From a virus, in the IMG/VR virus record IMGVR_UViG_3300029998_000712, positions 1-52,664 of that record: 52,664 nucleotides of DNA. The stretch is one strand, 5' to 3'. The notes beneath the pieces were generated by a model. The model did no database searches. It was given only the letters and a program-made list of their open reading frames with translations, and was not told where the DNA came from. Below are positions 23,231 through 32,131 of the stretch, in pieces; positions within the stretch are counted from its first letter, which is position 1, and every line of letters begins with the position of its first letter. A program made the translations under genes and the position numbers.

Positions 23231-25789
23231 ATGAATTTTAAAAGGGAAGACGCATTTGATGCATCATTAAAATATTTCAAAGGTGATACATTAGCCTCTG
23301 ATGTTTGGGTAAATAAGTATGCGTTAAAAGATACAGTTGATAATGATACTGTTTATTATGAATTGACACCTGATGATATGCACAGAAGACTCTCAAAAGA
23401 GTTACATAGAATAGAACTAAAATATAAAAATCCATTATCTGAAGATTTTATATTTGATTTAATAAAAGATTTTAAATATATTATACCACAAGGTTCTCCA
23501 ATGTCAGGAATTGGTAATGATAATCAAGTTGTGTCGATATCAAATTGCTTTGTTATTGGAAATCCTGCTGATTCTTACGGATCAATTATGCAAGTTGATG
23601 AAGAACAAATACAATTAATGAAAAGACGTGGAGGAGTTGGACATGATCTTTCTCATATTAGGCCAGCAGGAATGCCAGTAAAAAATTCCGCTTTGACTTC
23701 TACTGGACTGGTTCCATTTATGAGTAGATATTCAAATTCCACAAATGAAGTTGCACAAGGAGGAAGACGAGGTGCATTGATGTTATCGTGTTCTGTTCTT
23801 CATCCTGATTCAGAAGCATTTATAGATGCTAAATTGGAACAAGGAAAAGTTACTGGAGCAAATATATCAATTAAATTGACAGATGAATTTATGACAGCAT
23901 CAATAAATTCTGGTATGTTTACTCAATTGTTTCCAATTGATTCAAAAAATCCAATAATTACAAAACAAATAGATGCAAATAAACTTTGGAAGAAAATTAT
24001 TCACAATGCATGGAAATCAGCAGAACCTGGTATTTTATTCTGGGATACTGTTATGAGAGAATCTGTTCCAGATTGTTATCAACAACATGGATTTAAAACA
24101 GTTTCAACAAATCCTTGTGGAGAAATAACTTTGTGTCCATATGATAGTTGTAGATTACTTGCTATTAATCTATATAGTTATGTGGTAAATCCTTTTACTC
24201 CAGAAGCATATTTTGATTGGGATTTATTTAACGAACATACCATTTATGCAGAAAGATTTATGGATGATATTGTTGATTTGGAACTAGAAAAAATTGATAA
24301 AATTTTAGAAAAAATTGAAATTGATCCAGAAACTGATCATACTAAAAGAGTAGAAAGAGAAACTTGGATTAAAATTCAAAATATGACTATTAAAGGTCGT
24401 AGAACAGGATTAGGAGTGACAGCAGAAGGAGATATGCTAGCTGCACTTGGATTGATTTATGGTACATCAGATGCAACAGATTTTTCAACAGAAGTTCATA
24501 AAAAATTAGCTATAGGAGCATATAAATCATCTTCTATAATGGCAAAAGAAAGAGGGGCTTTTCCAATCTACGATTATGATAGTGAGATTAATAATCCATT
24601 CATTCAAAGATTGAAAGATGTTGATCCTGAATTAGATTCAATGCTTAAAGAATATGGTAGAAGAAATATCGCACTGCTCACGATTGCACCAACAGGCTCA
24701 GTTTCAATCTTGACTCAAACTACATCAGGTATAGAGCCAGCATATAAAGTGTCATATAAGAGAAGAAGGAAGATAAACCCAAGTGATAAAAATGCTAGTG
24801 TAGACTTTATTGATGCAGAAGGACAAAAATGGGAAGAATATTATGTATTTCATAAGAAATTTGAAGTGTGGCTGGAAATTAATGGTTACGATGTAGCAAA
24901 AGTTAAATTGATGAAAGATTCAGAGTTGAAACCAATTATTGAAAAATCTCCATACAATAAAGCAACAGCTAATGATGTAAATTGGGTTGAAAAAGTTAAG
25001 ATGCAAGGTAGTATTCAGAAATTTGTTGATCATTCTATTTCAGTTACAGTTAATCTACCAAATAATGTAACAGAAGAAATTGTATCAAAAGTTTATGAAA
25101 CAGGATGGAGAAGTGGCTGTAAAGGTATCACAGTTTATCGTGATGGATCAAGAGAAGGTGTTATTATGTCAAATGAAGGTACTACTAAAAATGTAGTATC
25201 AGAATCCGGAGAAAATAATGCAAGAAAACGTCCAAAAAAATTAGAATGCGATGTTGTTAGATTCACAAATAAAGGTGAAAAATGGATTGGATTCTTAGGA
25301 TTGGACGTAGATGATAAAAGTGAAAAATATCCATACGAATTATTTACTGGTGTAGCTGAAGCATTTCTTATTCCTATTAGTGTCGAAAAAGGAGAGATTG
25401 TTAGAATTAAATTAGAGTCAAAAAATGGTGAAGAAGGTAAAAGTAGATATGACTTTGTTTATAAAGATAAAGATGGATATAATGTAACTATGGAAGGCTT
25501 GAACAGAGCATTTAATAGAGAATTATGGAATACAAGTAAATTATTATCTGCTTTCTTGAGACATAGAATTCACTTACCAAGTGTCATTCACCTTATTGAT
25601 ACATTAGAAATGACAGATAATGCTGCATTTGGAACATGGAAGAGTGGAGTAAAAAGAATTATTAAGAAATATATCAATTCTGCAATTATTGGAGAAAAAT
25701 GTCCTAATTGTGGAGCAACAGGAGATGATTTAGTATATGAAAATGGTTGCAAAACATGTAAGGCTTGTGGATGGTCAAAATGTGAATAG
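23231..25789 (+). CDS. nrdJ: Class II (B12-dependent) ribonucleotide reductase
   Basis: 852 residues. G-S-P-M-S-G-I-G near residue 91, I-S-N-C-F-V near 106, R-R-G-G-V-G near 136, N-P-C-G-E near 298 with the active-site Cys/Glu, and A-P-T-G-S-V near 488 are the NrdJ signature. No NrdB partner is present. The C-terminus holds a zinc-ribbon-like C-P-N-C-G ... C-K-T-C-K-A-C-G-W-S-K-C cluster, which in class II enzymes includes the redox-active tail. It makes deoxyribonucleotides from ribonucleotides using adenosylcobalamin, oxygen-independently, supplying phage DNA synthesis. Confidence 0.93.
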   Translation: MNFKREDAFDASLKYFKGDTLASDVWVNKYALKDTVDNDTVYYELTPDDMHRRLSKELHRIELKYKNPLSEDFIFDLIKDFKYIIPQGSPMSGIGNDNQVVSISNCFVIGNPADSYGSIMQVDEEQIQLMKRRGGVGHDLSHIRPAGMPVKNSALTSTGLVPFMSRYSNSTNEVAQGGRRGALMLSCSVLHPDSEAFIDAKLEQGKVTGANISIKLTDEFMTASINSGMFTQLFPIDSKNPIITKQIDANKLWKKIIHNAWKSAEPGILFWDTVMRESVPDCYQQHGFKTVSTNPCGEITLCPYDSCRLLAINLYSYVVNPFTPEAYFDWDLFNEHTIYAERFMDDIVDLELEKIDKILEKIEIDPETDHTKRVERETWIKIQNMTIKGRRTGLGVTAEGDMLAALGLIYGTSDATDFSTEVHKKLAIGAYKSSSIMAKERGAFPIYDYDSEINNPFIQRLKDVDPELDSMLKEYGRRNIALLTIAPTGSVSILTQTTSGIEPAYKVSYKRRRKINPSDKNASVDFIDAEGQKWEEYYVFHKKFEVWLEINGYDVAKVKLMKDSELKPIIEKSPYNKATANDVNWVEKVKMQGSIQKFVDHSISVTVNLPNNVTEEIVSKVYETGWRSGCKGITVYRDGSREGVIMSNEGTTKNVVSESGENNARKRPKKLECDVVRFTNKGEKWIGFLGLDVDDKSEKYPYELFTGVAEAFLIPISVEKGEIVRIKLESKNGEEGKSRYDFVYKDKDGYNVTMEGLNRAFNRELWNTSKLLSAFLRHRIHLPSVIHLIDTLEMTDNAAFGTWKSGVKRIIKKYINSAIIGEKCPNCGATGDDLVYENGCKTCKACGWSKCE

Positions 25790-25809
25790 TTGATAATCAA
25801 ATAGTTAAG

Positions 25810-25849
25810 AATAACTTCACATAAATAATATTTGTGTGAAGTTATTTTT
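25810..25849 (+). terminator. Intrinsic terminator after nrdJ
   Basis: The stem ataacttcaca / tgtgaagttat with a short AT loop is followed by a T-run. It lies 20 bases after the nrdJ stop. Confidence 0.8.
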
Positions 25850-25879
25850 AAAATTTGATAATAAAATAAAATAATAAAA

Positions 25880-26596
25880 ATGAAAAATAATAAAACATTA
25901 GCAATTGTTCTTTCTCATGCTGATACAATATTTAGAAAGGAACTTCTTAAAAAATGTGTAGAATCTATTGATTATGATGTTCTTATATCATCTAATTATC
26001 CAATTGATTCTGATATTCAACTAATGTGTAAATATTCTTTATATGATAGTAATAATCCATTATTGTATAAAGAAGATTATGGTAAGTATAATATTACTTA
26101 TTATTACTGGTGTTTGGATGATAATGGAGAGAGAATCTATAAGTTATTCGATTATGAACATGGTTTTGCAGCATATACTCTAATTAATAATGGAATGAGA
26201 TTTGCTAAAGATAGAGGTTATGAAAATGTTCATATTATAAATTATGATTATCAAATAAGCAATGAAGAGTTAATCGATAACGAAAATATATTAGATTCTG
26301 AGTTACATACTGATGCTATATTTTATGAGTATTATGATAGAGGATTTGATACTCCTGCTTATTGTACTGGATTTTTTTCTGGTAGAGTGAATGTACTAAA
26401 ATATTTTTTTTGTAAGTATAATAGTCAGGATGAATACTATACATCGTGTAAAGATAAATATATGTTAGAAGATATTACTTATAATTATTTTAATAATTCA
26501 ATTTATGTTGATCATATAAAATGCAAATCATTTGATGATTTAAGTAATACAGAAAAAACAAATCAAGAGGGTGTTTTAGAGTTTTCTAAATCATAA
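25880..26596 (+). CDS. Possible glycosyltransferase (GT-A-like)
   Basis: 238 residues. It starts with a strand-helix unit (T-L-A-I-V-L-S-H-A-D, then V-E-S-I-D-Y-D-V-L-I-S-S-N-Y) as in GT-A enzymes. H-G-F-A-A-Y-T-L-I-N-N-G-M near residue 92 and V-H-I-I-N-Y-D-Y-Q near 116 suit the sugar-nucleotide site, with D-Y in place of a D-x-D. No further family signature. It is a single gene between two terminators. It could modify phage DNA, virion proteins or host surface glycans. Assignment is tentative. Confidence 0.5.
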   Translation: MKNNKTLAIVLSHADTIFRKELLKKCVESIDYDVLISSNYPIDSDIQLMCKYSLYDSNNPLLYKEDYGKYNITYYYWCLDDNGERIYKLFDYEHGFAAYTLINNGMRFAKDRGYENVHIINYDYQISNEELIDNENILDSELHTDAIFYEYYDRGFDTPAYCTGFFSGRVNVLKYFFCKYNSQDEYYTSCKDKYMLEDITYNYFNNSIYVDHIKCKSFDDLSNTEKTNQEGVLEFSKS

Positions 26597-26602
26597 AGAT
26601 AT

Positions 26603-26635
26603 AAAAAAGCTACTAATTAAATTAGTAGCTTTTTT
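26603..26635. terminator. Bidirectional intrinsic terminator
   Basis: The hairpin aaaagctactaat / attagtagctttt has A and T runs on either side. It sits between convergent genes ending at 26596 and 26659. Confidence 0.85.
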
Positions 26636-26658
26636 GTGTTTAATAATAATGTTTATTA

Positions 26659-27930
26659 TTATTTTTTGTTATCTTCATCATCATCAACATGTTTGAAGAT
26701 AGTGTCTCTGAATTTATTAAACCTCTTATCTGCTAAGAACTTTTCAGTAGTTTTGTTAGGTTTAGAATCTTCAGATAATGTATATTCAGTATCAAGAACA
26801 TGAAGTAAATAACCAATAACTTCATCATCTGAAATTGTACCAAGGAATTTAACAAGATTTTCAAGTTGTTTAGGTTTCAATACTGAAACACTACGTTCCT
26901 TCATGTTTGCAAGAAGTTCAGATTTCTTATCACGATTGAAGTTTTTTACATCTTCAAGAATGTCGTCAAAACGATCAAGAACATCATCAAGTGTAATTTT
27001 AAGAGTATCTTCACAATATCTGATAAATGGTGCGTTTGATGCTCCAATATAACCATGTCCAATTTCTTTTACTTCACTGATCCAAGTACGGATATTTGGA
27101 AATTTCTTAATCATTACTGCATTTCCTTCACTGTCTTTGATTGTAGTTCCATCAATACCAGTTTTTTCGATCCATTCACCATGATTTTCAAAAATGTAAT
27201 CACTTAAAAATGTCCAAGAACGAGGAGTTGCATAAGCTTTGCTCGTTTTGTTGGTTGTGTTCCTTTGATCAGGTTTCTTGTAATAATGTTCAGTGTGAGT
27301 TTTCAAAAATTGAACGATTACTGGTGCTACATTTTTATTAGCATATTGATCAACCCATTCAGGAAATGGCATTGTGTGTTCAATGTGAATTAAACGATTG
27401 TTCAGAGCTTGGTCAAATTCTTCTACATCTGTACCATCTTCTTCACCAAGATTACCAGAAGAACACATAAGAACATTTGAATTGAATGCGAAAAATGCTC
27501 CAATTTCTCTTTCAAGTAAAATTTGAAGAGCTGCATTTCGTACTGCAAGAGTGGAACGGTTCAATTCTTCAAAGTGAATAATTGTAGGTTTGTCATTAGC
27601 CTTATATGCCCACTTAGGTGCAACGTGAGCCAACATCCTTTGAGATACTCCATCAATTGTTTCTTCATCTAATGATGGATATAAACCAACATCTGTTTCA
27701 TCAATCATTGATAACCGAATATCAAAATATTGATAACCAATTTTTCCAGCAATGGATCTCATGATTGCTGATTTCGCGTATCCAGGAGCAGATGTTATAA
27801 ATAGAACTCCACTTTTGGAATTCATCATCTTAAAATACTTTTTTTCTCTATCTGATAGAGCTTCGTAGCCTTCTGGAAATCTTTTTGCTGACGTCATTGT
27901 CACACCTTTACTCAAGTTTTTTTCTGACAT
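26659..27930 (-). CDS. MoxR-type AAA+ ATPase
   Basis: 423 residues. Walker A is the unusual T-S-A-P-G-Y-A-K-S at about 45-53 (Ala where Gly usually precedes Lys), and Walker B is I-I-H-F-E-E-L-N near 117. S-S-G-N-L near 157 supplies sensor 1 Asn, and N-N-R-L near 176 is the arginine region. This layout is typical of MoxR ATPases, chaperones that work with von Willebrand A (VWA) proteins. Such a partner lies at 30446-32074 on the same strand. In bacteria these pairs activate metalloenzymes or remodel complexes. The target here is unknown. Confidence 0.82.
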   Translation of the reverse strand: MSEKNLSKGVTMTSAKRFPEGYEALSDREKKYFKMMNSKSGVLFITSAPGYAKSAIMRSIAGKIGYQYFDIRLSMIDETDVGLYPSLDEETIDGVSQRMLAHVAPKWAYKANDKPTIIHFEELNRSTLAVRNAALQILLEREIGAFFAFNSNVLMCSSGNLGEEDGTDVEEFDQALNNRLIHIEHTMPFPEWVDQYANKNVAPVIVQFLKTHTEHYYKKPDQRNTTNKTSKAYATPRSWTFLSDYIFENHGEWIEKTGIDGTTIKDSEGNAVMIKKFPNIRTWISEVKEIGHGYIGASNAPFIRYCEDTLKITLDDVLDRFDDILEDVKNFNRDKKSELLANMKERSVSVLKPKQLENLVKFLGTISDDEVIGYLLHVLDTEYTLSEDSKPNKTTEKFLADKRFNKFRDTIFKHVDDDEDNKK

Positions 27931-27996
27931 AATTAATTCAATTTACTGTTTTATTAATGTTTTGTTTAATTGATATTTTATATTTTTAATACACTG

Positions 27997-28004
27997 CAAA
28001 GATA
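27997..28004 (-). promoter_or_regulatory. Bacteroidota-type -7 box upstream of the MoxR gene
   Basis: On the minus strand this reads TATCTTTG, a perfect TAnnTTTG -7 element, 67 bases before the ATPase start. The expected TTTG -33 element is not clear, so this is a weaker promoter call than at 29402. Confidence 0.4.
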
Positions 28005-28043
28005 CTACTTATTATTGATATAAAAAAATATTATTGTATTTTT

Positions 28044-29198
28044 TTATAGAATACTTTCATATTCATCATTGTCAATATCTTCTTCATTTATTTTTGTTGT
28101 TAATGATTCTATCTCATTATTACTATCATCAGATTGTTCTTCTGTCGTATCATTTGATTTAAATGCATTAAGTGGATTTTCTAATAATTCATTTACTTCT
28201 TCTTTATTTTCAGAACTTTCAGAGTCAGATAATGTTTTTAAAAATTCTTTAGTTTTTGCTTCTTTTGCTTCTTTAAAAATAGGAACTAAATAGTCAATTA
28301 CATATTCAAATTTTTCTGTTTCATTCTTAAATTCCCAATCTTTTATTGATGTTAAGTTAATGTCATATAATATTGACAATATTTCATAATCTGGTAATAT
28401 GTTTGGAACGATATCACCATTTTCAATTTTTACTACATTTTCAGTTTCAATCATAGTATCTTGAAATCTTAATGTTGCAGTATATGAATAATCATTATTA
28501 TCTGTTAAATATACTTCAATTCTATCTTTTTCAATAGATAATACATCAATCCTACAAACATATGGTATTTCATTTATTTTTATCCATGTTTCAGGATTTA
28601 CTAAATTTCCAATTATTTTTTGAAATTCAATATCAAATAAAAAATCATGTTTTTCGTATTCTATTACTCCTTCAAAATACTCTTTTAAAAGATTAATTAA
28701 GTCATTTTGATATACTTTCAATGCATCTTCTCTGCTTTTAGTTTTACTCTCTATTTGCTTAGCGTATTCATCCCACAACTCTTTCTGATGAACAATATGT
28801 TCTTTTTGTTTAGCTTCTTGATAAGCTTCAGGATCTTTCTTATATAAAAGTGAATCAGTTACTTCTAATATTCTATATTCATCTTTTATACTATCAATGA
28901 AAATTGAAAAATCTGAATTTTTAGACATTTTAATATCTAATTTGCCTGATAATTCATTTATATCACTTTCATCAGTAAAATAAATTGATGGTGCAAATTT
29001 TTCAATTTTAACTGAGCATTGATTGACTAATTCTTCTGCTATTTTTAATGTAGAAAATTCTAATGTTTCTAAATTTAATTCTTTTCCATTTCTAATCATA
29101 TAAATCAGATTACCATTTGGCTCAGTTGTAGGTACAATGTGATAATTATACTCTACATCATCTGAAAATAATGATAATAATCTTTCTTTATTTGTCAT
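28044..29198 (-). CDS. Hypothetical protein between MoxR and VWA genes
   Basis: 384 residues. Mixed alpha/beta N-terminal domain, a charged helical segment at about 125-175 (Y-Q-E-A-K-Q-K-E-H, K-T-K-S-R-E-D-A), a beta-rich middle, and an acidic Ser/Asn/Glu tail of about 60 residues. No family recognised. It begins 6 bases after the stop of the 59-residue membrane protein. Its location between the MoxR ATPase and the VWA metallopeptidase suggests a third component of that system (inference). Confidence 0.65.
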   Translation of the reverse strand: MTNKERLLSLFSDDVEYNYHIVPTTEPNGNLIYMIRNGKELNLETLEFSTLKIAEELVNQCSVKIEKFAPSIYFTDESDINELSGKLDIKMSKNSDFSIFIDSIKDEYRILEVTDSLLYKKDPEAYQEAKQKEHIVHQKELWDEYAKQIESKTKSREDALKVYQNDLINLLKEYFEGVIEYEKHDFLFDIEFQKIIGNLVNPETWIKINEIPYVCRIDVLSIEKDRIEVYLTDNNDYSYTATLRFQDTMIETENVVKIENGDIVPNILPDYEILSILYDINLTSIKDWEFKNETEKFEYVIDYLVPIFKEAKEAKTKEFLKTLSDSESSENKEEVNELLENPLNAFKSNDTTEEQSDDSNNEIESLTTKINEEDIDNDEYESIL

Positions 29199-29204
29199 AC
29201 TATT

Positions 29205-29384
29205 TTATATTTTTTTGTTTTTTATTGAGTAATAAACTGAATAAGGAAAAATTAAAAAATTTGTAATAAAAGTAATAAATAAATTTATAAAATTTCTACC
29301 TAATCTTCCCATTTTACTGGTTCTAAATGAACAATAAATAGCCCATAATAATGCTAATATCAAATATGCTATTATATAAATCAT
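29205..29384 (-). CDS. Small membrane protein, 59 residues
   Basis: An open frame from the ATG at 29384 to a TAA at 29205 gives a 59-residue product with two hydrophobic segments: I-I-A-Y-L-I-L-A-L-L-W-A-I-Y at about 4-17 and I-T-F-I-T-N-F-L-I-F-P at 37-47. Between them is a basic loop, R-T-S-K-M-G-R-L-G-R. It starts 18 bases after a clear Bacteroidota-type promoter and is followed 6 bases later by the 384-residue gene, so it is a likely real gene despite its size. Confidence 0.7.
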   Translation of the reverse strand: MIYIIAYLILALLWAIYCSFRTSKMGRLGRNFINLFITFITNFLIFPYSVYYSIKNKKI

Positions 29385-29401
29385 GTTTGTTTTTTGTATT
29401 A

Positions 29402-29432
29402 CAAAAGTAATAAAAATAATTGATATACCAAA
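29402..29432 (-). promoter_or_regulatory. Bacteroidota-type promoter (TTTG-N19-TACTTTTG)
   Basis: On the minus strand TTTG at 29432-29429, a 19-base spacer, and TACTTTTG at 29409-29402 give the -33/-7 pattern of Bacteroidota primary sigma promoters. It drives the 59-residue membrane gene and probably the genes downstream of it. Confidence 0.7.
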
Positions 29433-29503
29433 AGAAATTTAAATTATTTTCAAAAAAGATAAACTTTTATCTTTTTTGATACTGTTATATTTATATATAG
29501 ATT

Positions 29504-29653
29504 ATGAAGAAATTGAAAAATATGAAAATAGACGAAAATTTGCACACTGAGTTAAAAACTTATGCAAAAGAAAATTCACTCAAATTAAATGATTGGGTTG
29601 AAAAAATAATTAAAAAAGAATTTGAAAAAATAAAATCTAAAAATGATAATTGA
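29504..29653 (+). CDS. Ribbon-helix-helix DNA-binding protein, 49 residues
   Basis: An ATG at 29504 opens 49 codons ending in TGA at 29653. M-K-I-D-E-N-L-H-T-E-L-K-T-Y-A-K-E-N, then L-K-L-N-D-W-V-E-K-I-I-K-K, is a typical CopG/Arc RHH pattern: a short strand followed by two helices. It overlaps the endonuclease gene by 11 bases, so the two are translated together. A tatatttatatatag block precedes the start. It may regulate or assist the endonuclease. Confidence 0.7.
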   Translation: MKKLKNMKIDENLHTELKTYAKENSLKLNDWVEKIIKKEFEKIKSKNDN

Positions 29654-30449
29654 AGAAAAAATATTAATTATTATAAATTCTAAGAATTTTAATCATTTTA
29701 AAAATTGTGGTTATGATGTTAAAGTAGGTTATCAAATTGAAGTTTTGACTACACAATTATCTGATAATAGTAATTATGAAATTATAGCAAAATGTGATGA
29801 TTGCGGATTTGAAAATAAAATAAAAATGAGATCATACACAAAATCTTTAACCCATCACAATTATTATTGTTGTAAAAAATGTTCAATGAATAAGAATATA
29901 AAAACTAATAAAGAAAAATATGGAGTGGAACATACATTTCAGTCTATTGAAATGAGAGAAAAAAGATATAAAAATAATATTGAAAAATATGGATATGGCT
30001 GTACTTTTCAAGTAGAAAAATTTAAAAATAAAATTAAAGAAACAAATTTAATAAAATATGGTTTTGATAGAGCAAGTAAAAATGATGAAGTTATTGATAA
30101 GATGAAAAATACAAGAATAAAATTAGGTATTCAATTACCTGATTATATGATATCTGATTTTGTGCTATATAAAAGGAAAGTTAATAGAATAACTAAAAAA
30201 AATAAGAAATTGTTATTATTGAAATGGAATGGTTTAGATTATTATGATAATGAATATATAAAAAATAATTTTTCACTTGATGGACACAACGTTAATTATC
30301 CTTCTATTGATCATAAAATATCTATTTGGTACGGATTTAAAAAAGAAATATCACCTGATATAATAGGTGATATTTCTAATTTATGTATAACTAAAAATTA
30401 TATAAATTCTACTAAAAATATTAAAATAGAAACTCAATTTAATATTTAA
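29643..30449 (+). CDS. HNH-type (homing-like) endonuclease
   Basis: 268 residues. An N-terminal zinc-ribbon-like unit has C-D-D-C near residue 56 and C-C-K-K-C near 79. Two repeated N-x-x-K-Y-G ... F-Q units (near 96 and 117) are the DNA-binding repeats often found in phage-borne endonucleases. The C-terminal D-H-K-I-S-I-W-Y-G-F ... G-D-I-S-N-L-C ... N-x-x-K pattern at about 221-255 is an HNH/EndoVII-like core. It lies on the strand opposite to its neighbours, and its end overlaps the VWA gene by 4 bases. Likely a mobile gene. Confidence 0.75.
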   Translation: MIIEEKILIIINSKNFNHFKNCGYDVKVGYQIEVLTTQLSDNSNYEIIAKCDDCGFENKIKMRSYTKSLTHHNYYCCKKCSMNKNIKTNKEKYGVEHTFQSIEMREKRYKNNIEKYGYGCTFQVEKFKNKIKETNLIKYGFDRASKNDEVIDKMKNTRIKLGIQLPDYMISDFVLYKRKVNRITKKNKKLLLLKWNGLDYYDNEYIKNNFSLDGHNVNYPSIDHKISIWYGFKKEISPDIIGDISNLCITKNYINSTKNIKIETQFNI

Positions 30450-32074
30450 TCTTGTTTTCCAATATTTACAATCTGTTTTACTTTACCATTATCATATGAT
30501 ATAGGACATTTTTCTGCAGTTGATAATATTAAAGTTCGTGTTTTTACTTTTTTGAAATCCAAACTATCAGTATAACCGTCAGTCAAAATTACAGTGTTAA
30601 ATGTACTTAGTTTGTTGTGAGGATCAGCAATATAGTCAATTCCTGGATTTAAAGTTGTGCCACCGAGCCCAGATATCTTCATTTTTTCAATTTCTTTTTT
30701 ATCTTTAATGTGAAGAACCTTTTGAATTTGAGCATCACACTGAATTAAATTAATTTGTATATCGTTCTGAAAGATGTAAGATAGAACTTTTTCAAATTCT
30801 CCTGACATTGAGCCACTTGTATCAAGAAGAACATTAATTTCGTTCTTGAATTTCTTGTGCCCCTTCATTCCTGGTATTCCTTTACGATTAGGACGTACAA
30901 TTGTCTTTTCTTTTCTTGCACCAAAAACTTGGCTACTCATTGCTCTCTTAATCTCTTTTAAATAATCTTTTTTAGATTTTCTAAGTTTATTAAGAATGGC
31001 GTCAACATCTCCTGATTCCAAACCACGATTTTTAAGTCTTGTCATGATACCTTCAACGATTTCTCTTTTTAATTCTTGAGGAATATCATCTCCTAAGTGC
31101 GCATCAAGAGTATTTTGTTCTTGACGTTCTTCTCCTTCAAAGATTGTTTCAAGAGAGTAGCATTCTGCATCATTCTTGCCATATTTACCATATCTATCTT
31201 TACCAGATGTATCCGTTTTTCCTTGACGAGATTGATTGTTGTTGTGCTCATGTCCACAATTTGGACATTTTTTGCCATCTCCTTGAGTACCATCACCTTG
31301 ACCTTCACCTTGACCTTCGCCTTGTCCTTCACCTTGTCCTTCACCCTGTCCTTCACCTTGATCACCATCACCTTGTCCTTCACCTTGACCTTTTTCTTTT
31401 TTTTCTGATTTTTTGCCCTTTCCATCTTGATTTCCATCTCCATCTTTTGGCTCTCCATTATCATTTGGTGTCATAGGTGATCCACATTTTGGACACTTGT
31501 TGGCTTGGCTTTGCATTTTCTGAATATTTTCTTTATTCTTTTCTTGCCACTCTCTTTTTTTTGTAACATACCATTCATACAAATCTTCAAATATTTGTTC
31601 TCCTTTGTACTCTTTTGGTACCATAAGAGCACTATTATTTCCTAATTCATCTCTTGGTATTCCAATGAAAGGTTTAGAACCTGTTCCAAGTCCTTGTTTT
31701 TTCATTATTTCATCATAGATTATCTGATTGATGATCATATCCTGTACAACATTAGCATCTTTTAAATTGTAACCTACACTTCTTTTGATATGATCAAAAA
31801 GAATGTGAAATTCTTCGTGTATCAAAAGAAAGTTTATTTCTGGCTGAGGTAATGAATCAATGAATTTTCTATCCCAATAAAAATTCATACCAGATGATGT
31901 GACATTCACACCTGCTGTAGGAATATAAGGATTATTTTTACTTTCAAAGAAATTGATGAACAAAGCAAACTCACCATAGTATGGTAAATTACCAGTTGCC
32001 ATCATAGCTACGACTGCTTCAGTAAGCTTTTCGTGCATTTGATCAGGAATTACGAATTTATAAAAATCTGTCAT
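30446..32074 (-). CDS. VWA protein with HExxH metallopeptidase N-terminal domain (MoxR partner)
   Basis: 542 residues. H-E-E-F-H-I-L-F-D-H at 86-95 is an HExxHxxxxH zinc site in a DUF2201-like N-terminal domain. C-P-K-C-G near 194 and C-P-N-C-G near 268 form a possible zinc pair flanking a Gly/Glu/Gln-rich linker. The C-terminal half is a VWA-like domain with the MIDAS motif D-T-S-G-S near 414 and a later T-D-G. Bacterial genes of this kind sit beside MoxR ATPases, as here (26659-27930). Whether it cleaves proteins is not known. Length and domain order are normal for the family. Confidence 0.8.
   Translation of the reverse strand: MTDFYKFVIPDQMHEKLTEAVVAMMATGNLPYYGEFALFINFFESKNNPYIPTAGVNVTSSGMNFYWDRKFIDSLPQPEINFLLIHEEFHILFDHIKRSVGYNLKDANVVQDMIINQIIYDEIMKKQGLGTGSKPFIGIPRDELGNNSALMVPKEYKGEQIFEDLYEWYVTKKREWQEKNKENIQKMQSQANKCPKCGSPMTPNDNGEPKDGDGNQDGKGKKSEKKEKGQGEGQGDGDQGEGQGEGQGEGQGEGQGEGQGDGTQGDGKKCPNCGHEHNNNQSRQGKTDTSGKDRYGKYGKNDAECYSLETIFEGEERQEQNTLDAHLGDDIPQELKREIVEGIMTRLKNRGLESGDVDAILNKLRKSKKDYLKEIKRAMSSQVFGARKEKTIVRPNRKGIPGMKGHKKFKNEINVLLDTSGSMSGEFEKVLSYIFQNDIQINLIQCDAQIQKVLHIKDKKEIEKMKISGLGGTTLNPGIDYIADPHNKLSTFNTVILTDGYTDSLDFKKVKTRTLILSTAEKCPISYDNGKVKQIVNIGKQD
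31293..31390. repeat. GGTGAAGGACAA-type tandem repeats in VWA linker
   Basis: About eight imperfect copies of a 12-base unit encode the (Gly-Glu-Gly-Gln) linker of the VWA protein. The repeat also opens long spurious frames on both strands. Copy number could vary by slippage or recombination. Confidence 0.8.
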
Positions 32075-32103
32075 ATTTTTTAATTATTTATTTATTTGAT
32101 ATA

Positions 32104-32111
32104 CAAAAGTA
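32104..32111 (-). promoter_or_regulatory. Bacteroidota-type -7 box upstream of the VWA gene
   Basis: On the minus strand this reads TACTTTTG, 30 bases before the VWA start. I see no good -33 TTTG at the right distance. Confidence 0.4.
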
Positions 32112-32131
32112 ATACATTTTTTTCTAATAAC

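Noticed and set aside
29643-30449. Group I intron or intein carrying the endonuclease
   Set aside because: The flanking genes are intact and not split, so the endonuclease is free-standing.
31293-31390. CRISPR-like array
   Set aside because: The repeats are short, coding and without unique spacers; no CRISPR array or cas gene was seen in the window.
31093-31476. Open frames on both strands across the VWA gene repeat (Lys/Val-rich or Leu/Thr/His-rich)
   Set aside because: They arise from the GGTGAAGGACAA repeat read in other frames and have strongly biased composition; the VWA frame has clear domains.
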